Positions 63,652 to 64,000 of a stretch of 64,000 nucleotides of DNA are shown here, piece by piece. The stretch is taken from positions 34,083,601-34,147,600 of the forward strand of contig CM038047.1 of NCBI GenBank assembly GCA_021397845.1, read 5' to 3'. Position 1 is the first letter of the stretch; each line of letters begins with the position of its first letter. The notes under the pieces were generated by a model, which saw nothing but the letters and a program-made list of their open reading frames with translations, made no database searches and was not told the origin of the DNA. This DNA comes from Areca catechu (lineage: Eukaryota > Streptophyta > Magnoliopsida > Arecales > Arecaceae). A program made the position numbers and the translations under genes.

Positions 63652-64000
63652 CTGTTGACAATTAATGTAGGCATTATTTTCCTTGTACGAAGTTACACCA
63701 TCCTCGTTGCCAGTTGAGTTTCCAGAGGTTGCAGCAGGAGCAGGACTATAACTGGCTGGACTTGAACTGTATGTGCCAAAGCCAGCTGGCACTCCCGTAT
63801 GGGTTGGATTATTGTTAGTTGGAGGCTCGTATCGAGAGAGAGAATACTTAACAGGATTTGCAGGAGTAGCAGCTGCTGGATAAGGATATATACTTCCAGT
63901 TGGAAGTTGCTGGGGGAATGCAGTATTGCTTAAAAGATGGTGAAGAGTCGAGGGTGGAACATAGAATGGTGAGAAATACTGACTATATGAAATATAATTA
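63652..64000 (-). CDS. GIP1: GBF-interacting protein 1-like, penultimate coding exon (partial)
   Basis: Open throughout on the minus strand from the window edge to the donor at 63651. It reads SQYFSPFYVPPSTLHHLLSN, TAFPQQLPTGSIYPYPAAAT, PPTNNNPTHTGVPAGFGTYS, SSPASYSPAPAATSGNSTGN, and ends YKENNAYINCQQ. This is the Pro/Ser/Tyr-rich, probably disordered part upstream of the C-terminal exon in GIP1-like proteins. The exon continues beyond 64000, and the rest of the gene lies to the right. Splicing to 61401 keeps the frame. Confidence 0.9.

Overview
This window is nuclear DNA from a flowering plant, most likely a monocot with a repeat-rich genome. A palm would fit, but I infer that from overall feel and family resemblance, not from a species-specific marker. 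About three quarters of it is nested LTR retrotransposons lying between or inside a few host gene pieces. There is no sign of bacterial, organellar or viral genome organisation.

Layout. (1) 1-5798: a decayed Ty1/copia element on the + strand, entering from the left edge, with a clear 3' LTR (5130-5798). (2) 6283-6631, minus strand: first coding exon of a C2 and GRAM domain protein. Its next exon must lie left of the window, so the copia element sits in its first coding intron. (3) About 7440 to 27064: Ty3/gypsy element A of the Tat lineage, + strand, 5' truncated. It is broken by a 1485-bp solo LTR (10889-12373, target duplication GGTTG) and by a nearly complete minus-strand copia element (14617-24580, LTRs of about 2.06 kb, target duplication CTTGG). 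(4) 27390-28018 and 38675-38856: probable LINE tail, split by Tat element B (28019-38674, minus, target duplication ACATT/ATATT). (5) 38857-46778: AT-rich host DNA with two 471-bp hAT-like MITEs, a tRNA-derived SINE, short duplications, and a broken nucleotide-sugar transporter gene (about 45344-46025). (6) 46779-59114: Tat element C, minus, target duplication ATATA, with LTRs of unequal length. (7) 61108-61401 and 63652-64000, minus: the last two coding exons of a GBF-interacting protein 1-like gene, which runs off the right edge.

Most interesting content. All three Tat elements carry, between integrase and 3' LTR and in the opposite direction, a three-exon gene. It has an N-terminal Transposase_28-like region, a charged middle, a coiled coil and a shared C-terminal module. 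In element A its coding frame is continuous across both introns and across the copia insertion point (642 codons when summed), and A and B share an antisense TATA box (CTATAAAAGGGG) about 130-150 bp upstream of the start codon. Antisense genes in Tat elements are known. Their function is not, and the shared exon plan, promoter and C-terminal module are worth testing.

The second signal is a short palindrome, GTGTCGACAC. It is repeated with 21-22 bp phasing in the solo LTR, and occurs again in both LTRs and the leader of the nested copia element, although those LTRs show no other similarity by eye.

All boundaries, target duplications and splice sites were read by eye. No alignment or database search was run.
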